Part shown: one piece after another, positions 36,322-46,070 of the stretch
How positions within the stretch are numbered: the first letter of the stretch is position 1
How the letters are laid out: the number at the start of each line of letters is the position of its first letter
NCBI RefSeq assembly: GCF_009295825.1
Contig: NZ_WHKF01000001.1
Location: 148,988 to 212,987, forward strand
Reading direction: 5' to 3'
Length of the DNA: 64,000 nt
DNA from: Marinifilum sp. N1E240
Lineage (GTDB): Bacteria > Bacteroidota > Bacteroidia > Bacteroidales > Marinifilaceae
Notes under the pieces: generated by a model
What the model was told of the DNA's origin: nothing
The model's database searches: none
What the model saw: the letters and a program-made list of their open reading frames with translations, nothing else
Position numbers and translations under genes: made by a program

Positions 36322-37242
36322 GTGAAACAACTATCTGATTTTATACAATTCGAAGAGTTTGATAATTTGGAAATTCTTGCCAAGCAGATTGTCGAGGGGT
36401 TTTTAATTGGGTTGCATCGTAGTCCTTATCATGGTTTTTCAGTTGAATTTGCTGAACATCGTTTGTACAATAAAGGAGAATCGACCAAGCACATCGATTG
36501 GAAGCTGTATGCTCGAAGCGATAAAATGTTTGTGAAGCAATTCGAGGAAGAAACCAATCTTAGAGCTCATATCGTATTGGACACTTCTTCATCAATGTTA
36601 TTTCCTTACAATAAGAAAAGCCAATCGAAATTGAGCTATTCGGTGCTTTGTAGTGCTGCTCTTGTTCATTTACTTCGAAAGCAAAGAGATGCAGTTGGTT
36701 TGTGCACTTTTTCAGATCAAATAAATATTATGACTCCTGCAAAATTGTCCATGACTCATGCTCAATCTTTGTATGCTCATTTGAATAAAATTTATCATGC
36801 CGAGGGAATCGATACCAATCGTGAAACCAGAATTTCGGATACTTTGCATCAGTTGGCAGAGAGCTTGCACAAAAGATCATTGGTGATTGTTTTTTCAGAT
36901 TTTACAGGAACAGAAACTCCCAAAGAATTGTTGGAAGCCCTACAGCATCTTAGATTTAATAAACATGAAGTGCTTTTGTTTTCGGTTAGAGATGCTGAAT
37001 TGGAGTCAGATTTCAATTTTGAGAATCGTCCAACTCATTTTATTGATTTGGAAACAGGTGAAAATCTGAAATTAAATCCACATGAAATTCGTGATTTATA
37101 TCAGAAAGAGCAGAAGCATTTCTTTGACGAGTTGAAATTACTTTGCGGGCAATTTTCTATAGATTTTATTGAGGCTGATATCCGAAGAGAATTTAATACA
37201 GTTCTGCAAGCCTATCTTTTAAAGAGAAAGAAATTGATGTAG
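36322..37242 (+). CDS. DUF58 / von Willebrand A-like protein
   Basis: The gene starts at GTG 36322. The 306-residue protein has the DUF58 signature: TKHIDWKLYARSDKMFVKQF, then a vWA-type metal site LDTSSSM (DxSxS), then FSDFTG. In Bacteroidota these genes usually sit in BatA/BatB-type or MoxR-associated clusters, but no MoxR or BatA genes flank it here. The role is a likely membrane-proximal protein-interaction factor. No hydrophobic segment is seen, so it is cytoplasmic. Confidence 0.85.
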   Translation: MKQLSDFIQFEEFDNLEILAKQIVEGFLIGLHRSPYHGFSVEFAEHRLYNKGESTKHIDWKLYARSDKMFVKQFEEETNLRAHIVLDTSSSMLFPYNKKSQSKLSYSVLCSAALVHLLRKQRDAVGLCTFSDQINIMTPAKLSMTHAQSLYAHLNKIYHAEGIDTNRETRISDTLHQLAESLHKRSLVIVFSDFTGTETPKELLEALQHLRFNKHEVLLFSVRDAELESDFNFENRPTHFIDLETGENLKLNPHEIRDLYQKEQKHFFDELKLLCGQFSIDFIEADIRREFNTVLQAYLLKRKKLM

Positions 37243-37331
37243 AATTAATAGGGTAATAATTTTTAAGTTCCCAATGTTTCATTTATTTTTATTGAGAACT
37301 AGTGCTATCCATTTAAATGTAGGATCTCTCA

Positions 37332-38054
37332 ATGAAGAATATCGTATTCGTTTTATGTTTTTTTCTTTTCATCGCGTGTGAGCAGCGATCGGATCGCAAC
37401 TCGCAACAGGATGAAAATTTTATTGAGAATGGCGTACTGAAAAAATATGATGCTCAGAACCGACTTTCTGCAGAGGTTACCTATAAAAATGGCGTTCGAC
37501 ATGGAATAACTCGTATTTATTATTCATCTGGTGCATTAAGTGATGAGATAATGTATGTTGGCGATGAAAAACATGGTTTGGCGAAAAAGTATCACAAAAA
37601 CGGGAAGATCTACAGTTTAACTCCTTATTTGAAAGGTGAGAAGGATGGAATCCAGAAAAAATACTACGCCAATGGCAAACTTTGGGCTGAAACTCCTTAC
37701 ATGAGAGGTCAGGCAGGTATTGGATTAAAAGAATACAAGCGTGATGGTAGTTTGCGAGATAAATTTCCTTCTATTGAGGTTCAAAAGCTGGTAAAATCGG
37801 ATAAGGTAATTTTAAAGTTTTTTCTTACCAATTACTCGAAAAATGTTGTGTTTTACGTTACCGATTTAATGCACGATAAATACATTCCTATGGCGGCAAA
37901 TCCCTTGTATGCAAAAGAGGGATCGGTTAGATACGAATTGCCATTAAAGCAAGGATTATCTATGGATATGACAGTGAGTATCGTTGCCAAATATCAAACT
38001 CAGGATTACAATATTTACGTTTCGAAACGAGATTATCGTATTCTGGTTAATTAA
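37332..38054 (+). CDS. Lipoprotein with MORN-variant (YwqK-like) repeats
   Basis: This 240-residue protein has a lipoprotein signal (LFIAC, Cys near residue 16) and four to five MORN-like repeats of about 22 residues (KYDAQNRLSAEVTYKNGVRHG, IYYSSGALSDEIMY, KYHKNGKIYSLTPYLKGEK, KYYANGKLWAETPY). Some relatives are called YwqK antitoxins, but no toxin partner is seen here. A C-terminal beta domain of about 80 residues has no match. Probably a surface structural protein. Its last 8 bases overlap the convergent gene at 38047. Confidence 0.8.
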   Translation: MKNIVFVLCFFLFIACEQRSDRNSQQDENFIENGVLKKYDAQNRLSAEVTYKNGVRHGITRIYYSSGALSDEIMYVGDEKHGLAKKYHKNGKIYSLTPYLKGEKDGIQKKYYANGKLWAETPYMRGQAGIGLKEYKRDGSLRDKFPSIEVQKLVKSDKVILKFFLTNYSKNVVFYVTDLMHDKYIPMAANPLYAKEGSVRYELPLKQGLSMDMTVSIVAKYQTQDYNIYVSKRDYRILVN

Positions 38055-39132
38055 GCTCTTCTTCAGTAAGAATTCCCAATTCTACATAAACAGGAAAATG
38101 ATCGGAGTATTTCTTTTTGATTCGTTTGTAATGATTGCAAACGGTTTTGTTATCGTGCAATATAAAATCAATTCGGAAAGAAGGAAAATCTCCAGAATAG
38201 GTGGTTCCAATCCCAAAACCTTTTTCCCTGAAACAATCGGTTAAATTATTTTTAATGGTACTATAGGAATAGGAGTGAGATGTATCGTTAAAATCGCCAC
38301 ATACAATTGTAGGATAGGGTGATTCTGAAATGTGTTTTTGAATTATTTTTGCCTGATTAGCTCTGCGCATGAACGCATGTCGTAATCTAAACGAGATATC
38401 TTTAATTTCTTCCAGTTCTTGCTCATCGCCCTTAAATTCCTTTTTGTTGATAAAGGCGTAGTTTTTTCCTCCCAATCGGTTCGATTCCAAATGGAGGTTG
38501 TAAACTCTAAACATCTTGCCTTCAATTTTAAGGTCAACAAAAATAGCATTACACCAGTTGCCTTTTGCAAAATTGATTTCACCTTTTTTTACGATAGGGT
38601 ATTTGGTGAAAATAGCGACTCTATTTTGTTTATTACCCAAATAGGAATACTTGCAATCCGTAGTTTTCTTAAGGTTGTAAATAGATAGTTTGCCAGTTCG
38701 GGTATGTCTAAATTCCTGAAAACAAAATATCCCAGCCTTGCTTTCCTTTAATAATTGAATGATATTTTCAGGAGTTTTAGGATCTTTTGTCCATTCGTAT
38801 TTATCGAAAGCTCTTACATTATAAGTTAGAATATTAATTCCTGATTTATCTTCCGTATTAGGTTTCGATTGATTGAATTGAATAAAATCGGAAAACTGTT
38901 GATGACCGATTAGAATTACAATTAAAGGAATTAAAAAACTCCACCTTCGTCTGAAAACCCAATAGATTACAAATAGAATATTTGCTGCTAAAAGGTAAGG
39001 ATAAGCCAATCCCCAAAATGCTGGCAGCCAAAATTTTTCAGGATTAATTATTGAAGCTGAATAGGATATCAGCAAGGAGCCTGAGAAAATCAGACTAAAA
39101 ATAACCAATGCTTTGTGAAGAAAACTTTTCAA
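38047..39132 (-). CDS. Endonuclease/exonuclease/phosphatase-family membrane protein
   Basis: This 361-residue protein has three N-terminal membrane segments (about residues 10-80) and an EEP domain: ILTYNVRAFD, CFQEFR, YNLHLESNR, IVCGDFNDTSHS and SDHFPVYVEL. The Glu, Asp, Asn and His residues that bind metal and catalyse are all present. EEP enzymes cleave phosphodiesters or phosphomonoesters of nucleic acids, lipids or inositol phosphates; the substrate here cannot be decided. The catalytic domain would face outward. It is the last gene of a run after two rhomboid genes (11-base gap). Confidence 0.85.
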   Translation of the reverse strand: MKSFLHKALVIFSLIFSGSLLISYSASIINPEKFWLPAFWGLAYPYLLAANILFVIYWVFRRRWSFLIPLIVILIGHQQFSDFIQFNQSKPNTEDKSGINILTYNVRAFDKYEWTKDPKTPENIIQLLKESKAGIFCFQEFRHTRTGKLSIYNLKKTTDCKYSYLGNKQNRVAIFTKYPIVKKGEINFAKGNWCNAIFVDLKIEGKMFRVYNLHLESNRLGGKNYAFINKKEFKGDEQELEEIKDISFRLRHAFMRRANQAKIIQKHISESPYPTIVCGDFNDTSHSYSYSTIKNNLTDCFREKGFGIGTTYSGDFPSFRIDFILHDNKTVCNHYKRIKKKYSDHFPVYVELGILTEEELN

Positions 39133-39142
39133 TTCCTTGGGC

Positions 39143-40075
39143 TTACTTTTGATTACTCGATTTAAATAGAATCTCCTTCTCCTCTTTCGTTAAACTATCG
39201 TAACCCGATTTGGCTATTTTCTCCAAAATTCGGTTCAGTTCTTCCTGATTTACTTTTTTTGATTTGTTGTATTCTTCATCAGTCATTTTCTGAGTATTCT
39301 TATAGCTTACCTTCATTTTTTTTCTTTTGAAAAGCTTAAAGAAAGATTCTGCAAGAGAATTGAAAGCAGAAGAAATGTCTTTTCCTTTTCTCAACTGAGA
39401 AATAAATAGCCAACCATAAAAAGCACCTCCTAAGTGCGCAATATGACCACCTGCATTTCCATTAGGAATGCTTATAATATCAGTAATTAAAAAGAATATG
39501 GCAATGTGTTTAATTTTTACCGGACCTAAAAACATGAGGTGAATTATATGATTTGGTGCATAAACTACAGTTGCAATTACGATAGCCATAACCGAAGCTG
39601 AAGCACCCAATGCATAAGATCCAAATCGAACATCCTGAAAAACTGGAAATAAATTGTAGGCAAAAATATAGGATGCAGCACCTGTAAGACCACCCAATAT
39701 ATATATACTAAGTAATTTTTTTTGATCAAGATAACTTAGGAAAATTCTACCGAACCAGAACAACCAAAGCATATTGAATAGGATGTGCAAAAAATCCTGA
39801 TGCAAAAACATGTAAGTGAATATTGTCCATGGTCTACCTAGCAAAGCTCCTGTTTCTGCTGGTACCGATAACCAGTAAACTACAAATGGAATTTGTGCAG
39901 GAGAATATTGGAAAAAGAATGTGAATACACCTAGAATTTTAACCAGTAGAAAAACTGCCAGATTGATGTAAATCAATTTGGTAAGATGGCTGCCTTCCTT
40001 AAAAGAATTCTTAATTCCTTCCCAAATATTTTGGTTGGAATAGCTTTGGTATGGATTGTTGAAATTCATGCTCAT
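39143..40075 (-). CDS. Rhomboid-family intramembrane serine protease
   Basis: This 310-residue protein has six or so membrane helices and the rhomboid catalytic residues: the nucleophile Ser in LGASASVMA and the His in GGHIAHLGGAFYG; the FTYMFLHQDFLHILFNMLW block is also conserved. Rhomboids cut substrate membrane helices near the surface. The C-terminal tail is cytoplasmic and charged (KRKKMKVSYKNTQK). It is the second of two adjacent rhomboid genes, the first ending 67 bases upstream. Substrate unknown. Confidence 0.92.
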   Translation of the reverse strand: MSMNFNNPYQSYSNQNIWEGIKNSFKEGSHLTKLIYINLAVFLLVKILGVFTFFFQYSPAQIPFVVYWLSVPAETGALLGRPWTIFTYMFLHQDFLHILFNMLWLFWFGRIFLSYLDQKKLLSIYILGGLTGAASYIFAYNLFPVFQDVRFGSYALGASASVMAIVIATVVYAPNHIIHLMFLGPVKIKHIAIFFLITDIISIPNGNAGGHIAHLGGAFYGWLFISQLRKGKDISSAFNSLAESFFKLFKRKKMKVSYKNTQKMTDEEYNKSKKVNQEELNRILEKIAKSGYDSLTKEEKEILFKSSNQK

Positions 40076-40142
40076 GATTACACATTCATTATCGATATAA
40101 ACTTGTTTTGTATCATATTATTGCCTGATTCTTTATGGCAAT

Positions 40143-40964
40143 TTAATAAAAACGATTCGAATTTTTCTGCCAGTACTTTATCAGAATAAAACCGAATATC
40201 ATTCCTCCTAAATGTGCAAAATGGGCGACGTTATCAGTCGCTTGATTTTGGAAACCCAGAAACAATTCAATTACACCATAACCAATTACAAAATATTTAG
40301 CTTTTATAGGAATTGGAGGAAAAAGCAACATGAGTTCTGTATTTGGGAATAGCATACCAAATGCTAATAATATCCCGAAAACAGCTCCGGATGCACCAAC
40401 AGTATTAATATTTGTATACAAATTTATAATTTGATGTACATATACATTGGCATTAGCAAAATATGCGGATCCATTTTGAGAATCCATCCATGAGGAAGCA
40501 AACTGCATAAAGTCACTGTTAGCACTGGATGGATATTTTTCAATAAACGAAACAAATAATTCTGGAGTTGGAGTATTTGCAAAAGCATTTGCTGTTGATA
40601 TCATTGAAGAGTATTCAATCCAATTTACACCAGTATGAATGACAGCTGCACCTATTCCAGTTATCAAGTAATACAACAAAAACCTCTTTGGACCCCATAC
40701 ACTTTCTAAAACCCGACCAAACATGAATAAGGCAAACATATTAAAGAACAAGTGTGTAATCCCACCGTGCATAAACATGTGAGTAAAGATCTGATGAGGT
40801 TGAAAAAAATCAGATTTTGGAAAGTATAAGCCTAAATAGTGTTTTAGGTCAATACCGAATTTTGATTTTACCACAAAGGTGGCCAAGAGTAATAAAACAT
40901 TAACAATTAGTAAGTTTTTTACTACCGGAGGCAGATTAAATAAAGGAGGTCTATATTGTGTCAT
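40143..40964 (-). CDS. Rhomboid-family intramembrane serine protease
   Basis: This 273-residue protein has the complete rhomboid signature: FTHMFMHGGITHLFFNMFALF, GASGAVFGILLAFG with the catalytic Ser, and FAHLGGMIFG with the catalytic His. It carries a long insertion between the second and third conserved blocks (about residues 115-175). It is the first of two neighbouring rhomboid genes, which differ enough to act on different substrates. Location: inner membrane. Confidence 0.93.
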   Translation of the reverse strand: MTQYRPPLFNLPPVVKNLLIVNVLLLLATFVVKSKFGIDLKHYLGLYFPKSDFFQPHQIFTHMFMHGGITHLFFNMFALFMFGRVLESVWGPKRFLLYYLITGIGAAVIHTGVNWIEYSSMISTANAFANTPTPELFVSFIEKYPSSANSDFMQFASSWMDSQNGSAYFANANVYVHQIINLYTNINTVGASGAVFGILLAFGMLFPNTELMLLFPPIPIKAKYFVIGYGVIELFLGFQNQATDNVAHFAHLGGMIFGFILIKYWQKNSNRFY

Positions 40965-41090
40965 TCGATATGCGTTTAATATTCGTGTATGGTCTTAACA
41001 ATAGTTAGACCATTTTAAAATTACAGGCTTGAAATTAAAATTCCAAGACAGTTTGTCAGCTCAAAAGCCTTGTTTGTAGAAAAAACAGGA

Positions 41091-43097
41091 TTATTTAAAG
41101 CGACTTTCTAACTCTTGAGTTTCTAAAACAGAAATAATTGGTTTTCCATCGGGTGTGAAATTGGGAACATTACATGCAAACAATTGATCGATTATAGAGC
41201 TCATCTCTTCGTTGGAGAGCGATTTTCCGTAATTCACCGCCGAAGCTTTTGCCAGTGATTTTGCCAGGTTCTCACGCACTTGCAATTTCACATCTAACTG
41301 ATTGGTTTTATAATTTGCCAATAAGTTTTCAAGCAACTCTTTTGGTTCACAGTTTTGAATATCAGCTGGAGTTCCGTTGATTACAAAAGTTTTCTTTCCA
41401 AACTCTCTAATGTCAAACCCTAATGCTTTCACATCTTCCAATATCACCTGTAGCAAGGTATAATCGGAAGCATTTAGTTCAATAGTTTGTGGGAAAAGTG
41501 TTTGTTGCGCAATTCCCTGATGATTTTCAAGTGAACTGATAAACTTCTCGAACAATATACGTTCGTGCGCTTTTCGCTGATCTATAATCATTAAACCAGA
41601 TCGAATAGGCGTAAGGATGTACTTGTTTTTAAGCTGAAAAAAGTTTTTTGCTTTTTTCGGCTGTTCCGAAGATTGCAGTCGTGCTTGTTGAACTGGATTT
41701 TGAACCGGCTGTTGAACTTGTGGCTTTGCAATTTCAGGAGCTTGAAAATAATCTGGAATATTTTCCGGGTCAATAGCGGGCTGTTCTATCTCTTTTTGTG
41801 CAGTAGAATCAGTTGTTTTGTATAAATTCTCCCAATTATCAGGCACTTCTTTTTTAGTAGGCTTGCTACTGGTTTCAGGAGTTTTAGCTTTAAATTCCTG
41901 AAAAAATGGGTTCGACTCTATCGATCTTCCCGGACTATCAAAAGGATTGTAGCTTTTTTCGGAATCAAAAGGATTGTAGTTCGACTCAGCATCGAAAGGG
42001 TTAAATTCAGGATTCACCTTAATCATTGGTGCTTCAATCTCCTGTTCTTGTCCCGCAACCGGAATTTCCAGACTTGTATCTTCATCAAAATCGATGGAAG
42101 GTACAATATTGAATTTACCCAATGCCTCACGTATTGATGCTTGAATGATCTGATAAATGGCACGTTCATCCTCAAACTTGATCTCAGTTTTTGTAGGATG
42201 AATATTAATATCTATAATTTGAGGATCAACCTCAAAGAAAATGAAATATGGAGGTACCGTTTCTGGCGGAAGTATCTTATCGTAAGCTTGAATCACCGCT
42301 TTGTTAAAATACGGATGTCTCATGAAACGATTGTTCACAAAAAAGAATTGTTCACCTAAGTTCTTTTTAGCATTCTTTGGCTTTCCAATAAATCCGGTCA
42401 GTTTTACAATGCTGGTATTTGTGCTAATTGTAATTAATCTGGAATTCATTGTTTTTCCGAAAACATTCATGATTCGTTGACGAATGTTACAAGCCGGAAG
42501 GTTATGAATTTCAGTATTATTGTGTATGAGTTGAAAAGATATTTCAGGATTTGAAAGTACAATTCGATGAAATTCGGTAATTATATTTCGAAGTTCAGTG
42601 GAGTTGGCTTTCAGGAATTTACGTCGGGCAGGTACATTGTAAAATAAATTTTTAACGATGAAATTACTCCCATCGCTACATGCTAGTGCTTCTTGAGAAA
42701 CAAGTTCTGATCCATCAATAACGATATGGGTTCCCAGTTCATCTTCGGTGCGTTTGGTCTTAAGTTCAACATTTGCAATGGCAGCAATCGAAGCTAAGGC
42801 TTCACCTCTAAAACCCATGGTTCTAATGGCAAATAGATCCTTGGCTTTTCGAATTTTCGAAGTTGCATGTCTTTCAAACGCCAATCTTGCGTCAGTAACA
42901 GACATACCACACCCATTATCAATTACTTGAATCAGGGTTTTCCCAGCATCTATTAAATTTATTTTAATTGAATTACAACCAGCATCTATCGCATTCTCAA
43001 CAAGCTCTTTAACTACCGATGCAGGTCTTTGTACTACCTCTCCCGCAGCAATCTGATTGGCAACGTTGTCTGGCAGTATTTGTATCAAATCTGACAT
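41091..43097 (-). CDS. mutL: DNA mismatch repair protein MutL
   Basis: This 668-residue protein has the GHKL ATPase domain (ELVENAIDAGC, IDNGCGM, ATSKI, FRGEALASI) and a MutL transducer domain. A long linker (about residues 345-480) includes a short repeated motif YNPFDSE. The C-terminal dimerisation domain begins near residue 490. The endonuclease motif DQHA(x)2E(x)4E is altered to DQRKAHERILFE near residue 504, lacking the His, so nicking activity is doubtful. MutL links MutS to downstream repair. The small hypothetical gene at 43119 precedes it by 21 bases. Confidence 0.95.
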   Translation of the reverse strand: MSDLIQILPDNVANQIAAGEVVQRPASVVKELVENAIDAGCNSIKINLIDAGKTLIQVIDNGCGMSVTDARLAFERHATSKIRKAKDLFAIRTMGFRGEALASIAAIANVELKTKRTEDELGTHIVIDGSELVSQEALACSDGSNFIVKNLFYNVPARRKFLKANSTELRNIITEFHRIVLSNPEISFQLIHNNTEIHNLPACNIRQRIMNVFGKTMNSRLITISTNTSIVKLTGFIGKPKNAKKNLGEQFFFVNNRFMRHPYFNKAVIQAYDKILPPETVPPYFIFFEVDPQIIDINIHPTKTEIKFEDERAIYQIIQASIREALGKFNIVPSIDFDEDTSLEIPVAGQEQEIEAPMIKVNPEFNPFDAESNYNPFDSEKSYNPFDSPGRSIESNPFFQEFKAKTPETSSKPTKKEVPDNWENLYKTTDSTAQKEIEQPAIDPENIPDYFQAPEIAKPQVQQPVQNPVQQARLQSSEQPKKAKNFFQLKNKYILTPIRSGLMIIDQRKAHERILFEKFISSLENHQGIAQQTLFPQTIELNASDYTLLQVILEDVKALGFDIREFGKKTFVINGTPADIQNCEPKELLENLLANYKTNQLDVKLQVRENLAKSLAKASAVNYGKSLSNEEMSSIIDQLFACNVPNFTPDGKPIISVLETQELESRFK

Positions 43098-43118
43098 AAA
43101 ATTGTTTGATATTTGATG

Positions 43119-43469
43119 TTAGCGATTAGACTTTAAACTTTCCATACCGCTTATGATATTTTGAAGTGCTTCGTCCCAGCCATTAATATAAATATATGCT
43201 GCAGCAGAAAGAAGAATAAAAATCACAATCAATCTGATATTTGATTTTTTTCTTGCTCCACTTGCATCCACACGCTTGTGACGGAGTTCGCTCTTCATTC
43301 GACCCTTAATATTTGGAATGTACTGTCCGTTTTCATCCTTAATACCCAATTCCGATTTAATTCTTCTTTCTCTGTCTTCGCGTTCCTCTTTTGCAGGATC
43401 CCAATAACGAGGCTGTATATTAAATCTTTTGTGCTGAGGCTTTTTGAAAAAACCACTACTAAATCCCAT
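43119..43469 (-). CDS. Small membrane protein upstream of mutL
   Basis: Starting at ATG 43469 (the upstream start at 43520 adds 17 residues without support), this 116-residue protein has an N-terminal basic region beginning MGFSSGFFKKPQHKRF. It is rich in Arg/Asp/Glu in the middle and has one membrane segment near residues 80-97 (RLIVIFILLSAAAYIYI). I believe that small proteins of this kind precede mutL in many Bacteroidota, but this is from memory. Function unknown. Confidence 0.65.
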   Translation of the reverse strand: MGFSSGFFKKPQHKRFNIQPRYWDPAKEEREDRERRIKSELGIKDENGQYIPNIKGRMKSELRHKRVDASGARKKSNIRLIVIFILLSAAAYIYINGWDEALQNIISGMESLKSNR

Positions 43470-43646
43470 AATGTTTTGTTTTATACCTATTTGTAAATTT
43501 AGGGTATAGGCTAAATTCAATTTATTTTTCTAATATTTTGAATTTACAATCCGTAATTCGTCTAAAAAAGACCTACAAATATACCTATAAATTCTTAATT
43601 AGGATAGCTTCTTTAAGTGGTTAGAATCGTTAAAATTTTATAAAAA

Positions 43647-44453
43647 TTAGGGATTGAGTTTGCTACCACAACTACTGCAAAAAGTGGCGTCATGATCATG
43701 TCCTTCCGACAAACATTCAGGACAAACCTGTGTTGATATTTCTTTTGTAGTGTGTTTGGTTAATTCGGCTGTTACAATACCAGTAGGAACCGCTATTATT
43801 GCATAACCAATAATCATTACCATGCTGGCAAGAAATTGTCCCAATGATGTTGCCGGAGAAATGTCACCATAGCCAACAGTTGTTAATGTTACCACAGCCC
43901 AATAAATTCCTCGGGGAATACTTGTAAAACCATTCTCGGCACCTTCAACCAAATACATTATAGTTCCAATAATGATGACTAGCATAAGAACAGCAAAAAG
44001 GAAAACAGATATTTTTATGCGGCTTTCTCGCAGTGCCCGAATAATAATGGCACTTTCTTTCAAATATCTATTCAGTTTTAAAATTCGGAAAACACGAAGC
44101 AATCGCAAGGCTCTAATTACCATTAATCCTTGAGTTCCAGCAAATATTAATGCCAAATAACTTGGAAGTACTGATAAGAGATCGATCACTCCATAGAAAC
44201 TAAAAATATAGGATTTGGGGTTTTTAACAATCCAGATTCTCAGCATGTATTCAATGCTAAAGATGATTGTGACAATCCATTCGGCAATTTTTAATTGGTC
44301 ATGATATTGATTTTCTATTGAAGGAACACTTTCCAGCATTACAAAAAGAATACTTAAGAGAATTACAATTAGCAAAGAAACATCAAATACTTTTCCTGTC
44401 TTTGTATCTGCCTCAAATATAATTTCGTATAGCTTTATTTTGGTAGGTATCAT
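43647..44453 (-). CDS. Voltage-gated potassium channel-like protein with a C-terminal zinc ribbon
   Basis: This 268-residue protein has six membrane segments with a voltage-sensor-like S4 (RALRLLRVFRILKLNRYL) and the K+ filter TVGYGD near residue 190. The C-terminal 25 residues hold a four-Cys zinc ribbon (CPECLSEGHDHDATFCSSCG). It conducts potassium across the inner membrane by family analogy. It lies divergent from the gmhA-like gene. Confidence 0.9.
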   Translation of the reverse strand: MIPTKIKLYEIIFEADTKTGKVFDVSLLIVILLSILFVMLESVPSIENQYHDQLKIAEWIVTIIFSIEYMLRIWIVKNPKSYIFSFYGVIDLLSVLPSYLALIFAGTQGLMVIRALRLLRVFRILKLNRYLKESAIIIRALRESRIKISVFLFAVLMLVIIIGTIMYLVEGAENGFTSIPRGIYWAVVTLTTVGYGDISPATSLGQFLASMVMIIGYAIIAVPTGIVTAELTKHTTKEISTQVCPECLSEGHDHDATFCSSCGSKLNP

Positions 44454-44607
44454 AGGTGTAGAAATAGGGTTTACACAGTAAACTTAATGAAAAAAGTCAA
44501 ATTGAAAGGAGAACTAAGAAGATTGATTTCGTTAAAATTTTGAATTGATAATTCTTAATTCGTAATTGTATTTTTCATTTCTTACTTTTGAATAAAATTT
44601 GAACAAC

Positions 44608-45183
44608 ATGATTATAAACGATATAAAAAGCAGCTTTCTGGATGCACAAAATGTGTTGAATGAATTTATTGCGAACGAAGATAATTTTAAAGCCATCGAA
44701 AAAGCTGGTTATGCCATGGTGGAATCACTTAAAAATGGAGGAAAAGTACTTTCATGTGGCAATGGAGGTTCCATGTGCGACGCTATGCATTTTGCTGAAG
44801 AATTGACGGGTAGATTCAGAGAAGATAGAAAAGCCATGCCTGCAATTGCTATTGCCGATCCTAGCCACATTACCTGTGTGGGTAACGATTATGGTTTTGA
44901 CTATATTTTTTCCAGATATGTTGAAGGAGTAGGGCAAAAAGGTGATGTTTTGTTGGGAATAAGTACTTCTGGAAATTCAGCAAATATTATTAATGCCATA
45001 AAATCAGCTAAAGAAAAAGGGATGATTGTAGTTGGATTAACAGGTAAAACAGGTGGAGAAATGGCAGAACTTTGCGATGTTGAAATTAGAGTTCCCTGGA
45101 GATTATTTTCAGACAGAGTACAAGAAATACATATTAAAGTAATTCATTGCCTGATTCAATACATCGAAGCAAAAATGAAATAA
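44608..45183 (+). CDS. gmhA: Sedoheptulose-7-phosphate isomerase (GmhA-like SIS protein)
   Basis: Starting at ATG 44608 (the TTG at 44599 adds three residues), this 191-residue SIS-domain protein matches Gmh[60 protein letters not shown] and the C-terminal [15 protein letters not shown]. It turns sedoheptulose 7-phosphate into D-glycero-D-manno-heptose 7-phosphate, the first step of heptose synthesis for LPS. A TACTTTTG box lies at 44583-44590, with a poor -33. It ends at a clear terminator. Confidence 0.92.
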   Translation: MIINDIKSSFLDAQNVLNEFIANEDNFKAIEKAGYAMVESLKNGGKVLSCGNGGSMCDAMHFAEELTGRFREDRKAMPAIAIADPSHITCVGNDYGFDYIFSRYVEGVGQKGDVLLGISTSGNSANIINAIKSAKEKGMIVVGLTGKTGGEMAELCDVEIRVPWRLFSDRVQEIHIKVIHCLIQYIEAKMK

Positions 45184-45203
45184 GTAAAGCTTTCTAAATA
45201 TTT

Positions 45204-45233
45204 AAGGATGTCTAATGGGCATCCTTTTTTTTT
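45204..45233 (+). terminator. Intrinsic terminator of gmhA
   Basis: AAGGATG (45204-45210) pairs with CATCCTT (45220-45226), followed by a long T run. Confidence 0.9.
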
Positions 45234-45340
45234 ATGTGTAAATATATGGTTTTGAATCAATAAGATGAATTATGTATTGGTTGGCTTCGAATTTATGATT
45301 ATATTCAAAGAACGTTTTGTAAAAAAGAAAATCCAAACTC

Positions 45341-45928
45341 ATGCTTGTAAAAACTTATGGAAGCGCAGTTTATGGTATCCACGCCACAACCATTACCATT
45401 GAAGTGAATGTATTTCCCGGAGTTCGTTTCTCACTTGTTGGTTTACCCGATAATGCTGTAAAGGAGAGTCAGCAACGAATTGATTCTGCCTTACGAGAAG
45501 TAGGCTACAAAATTCCCGGCAAGAAAATTATTATTAATATGGCTCCTGCTGATATTCGAAAGGAAGGATCCGCTTACGATTTACCTCTTGCTATTGGAAT
45601 TATTGCAGCAACAGAGCAAATTCATTGCGATCAGCTCGATCAGTACATGATTATGGGAGAGCTTTCGCTAGATGGCAGTTTGGTTCCTGTAAAAGGAGTT
45701 TTGCCAATGGCGATTCAGGCACGCGAAGAGGGATTTAAAGGATTGATATTGCCTAAACAAAATGCCAGAGAAGCTGCTGTGGTAAATAAATTAGAAGTTT
45801 ATGGAGCCGATTCTATTAAAGAGGTCATTGATTTCTTAAAGGGAGATTTGGAAATACCACCAACAATTGTGGATACACGAGCCGAGTTTTACGCCCATTT
45901 AAATAAATTTTGTCAAATGACAAAGTAA
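45341..45928 (+). pseudogene. comM: 5' fragment of comM (YifB-type Mg-chelatase-like ATPase), cut by the transposon
   Basis: Codons 1-190 (through TTT at 45908-45910) are the N-terminal domain of ComM: MLVKTYGSAVYGI, then VGLPDNAVKESQQRI, IIINMAPADIRKEGSAYDL, GELSLDGSLVPVKG and YAHLNKF. After this the frame reads five residues from the transposon end (CQMTK) and stops at 45928. The Walker A region and the rest of the AAA+ core are missing from this fragment. The matching 3' part lies at 60977-61666. ComM is a helicase that helps integrate DNA in natural transformation; the split product should be inactive. Confidence 0.92.
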
Positions 45929-45998
45929 ATGAGAATATGCCAAAGAAGAAAAGAATATGCCAAAGTAGATAAGAATATTGCCAAAGAAGATTGGAGTA
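45911..45998. repeat. Left transposon end with four tandem 20-base sites
   Basis: After TGTCAA at 45911, sites lie head to tail at 45918-45937, 45938-45957, 45958-45977 and 45979-45998. They match TGCCAAAGTAAATAAGAATA with few changes. These are expected binding sites for TniA (TnsB-like). They point in the opposite orientation to the right-end sites. Confidence 0.9.
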
Positions 45999-46070
45999 TC
46001 GTAATGTATATTAAAGCTCTTTAGATATCAAATTAATTATTCGTTTCACAATATTATATATTTAAAAGTT

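Noticed and set aside
37332..38054. YwqK-type antitoxin of a toxin-antitoxin pair
   Set aside because: It has a lipoprotein signal and no toxin gene beside it; MORN-like repeats alone do not show an antitoxin role.
45918..45998. Head-to-tail 20-base repeats that look like a short CRISPR array
   Set aside because: There are no spacers, the same sites occur at the opposite end in inverted orientation, and they adjoin a transposon terminus; they are transposase-binding sites. No cas gene is present.
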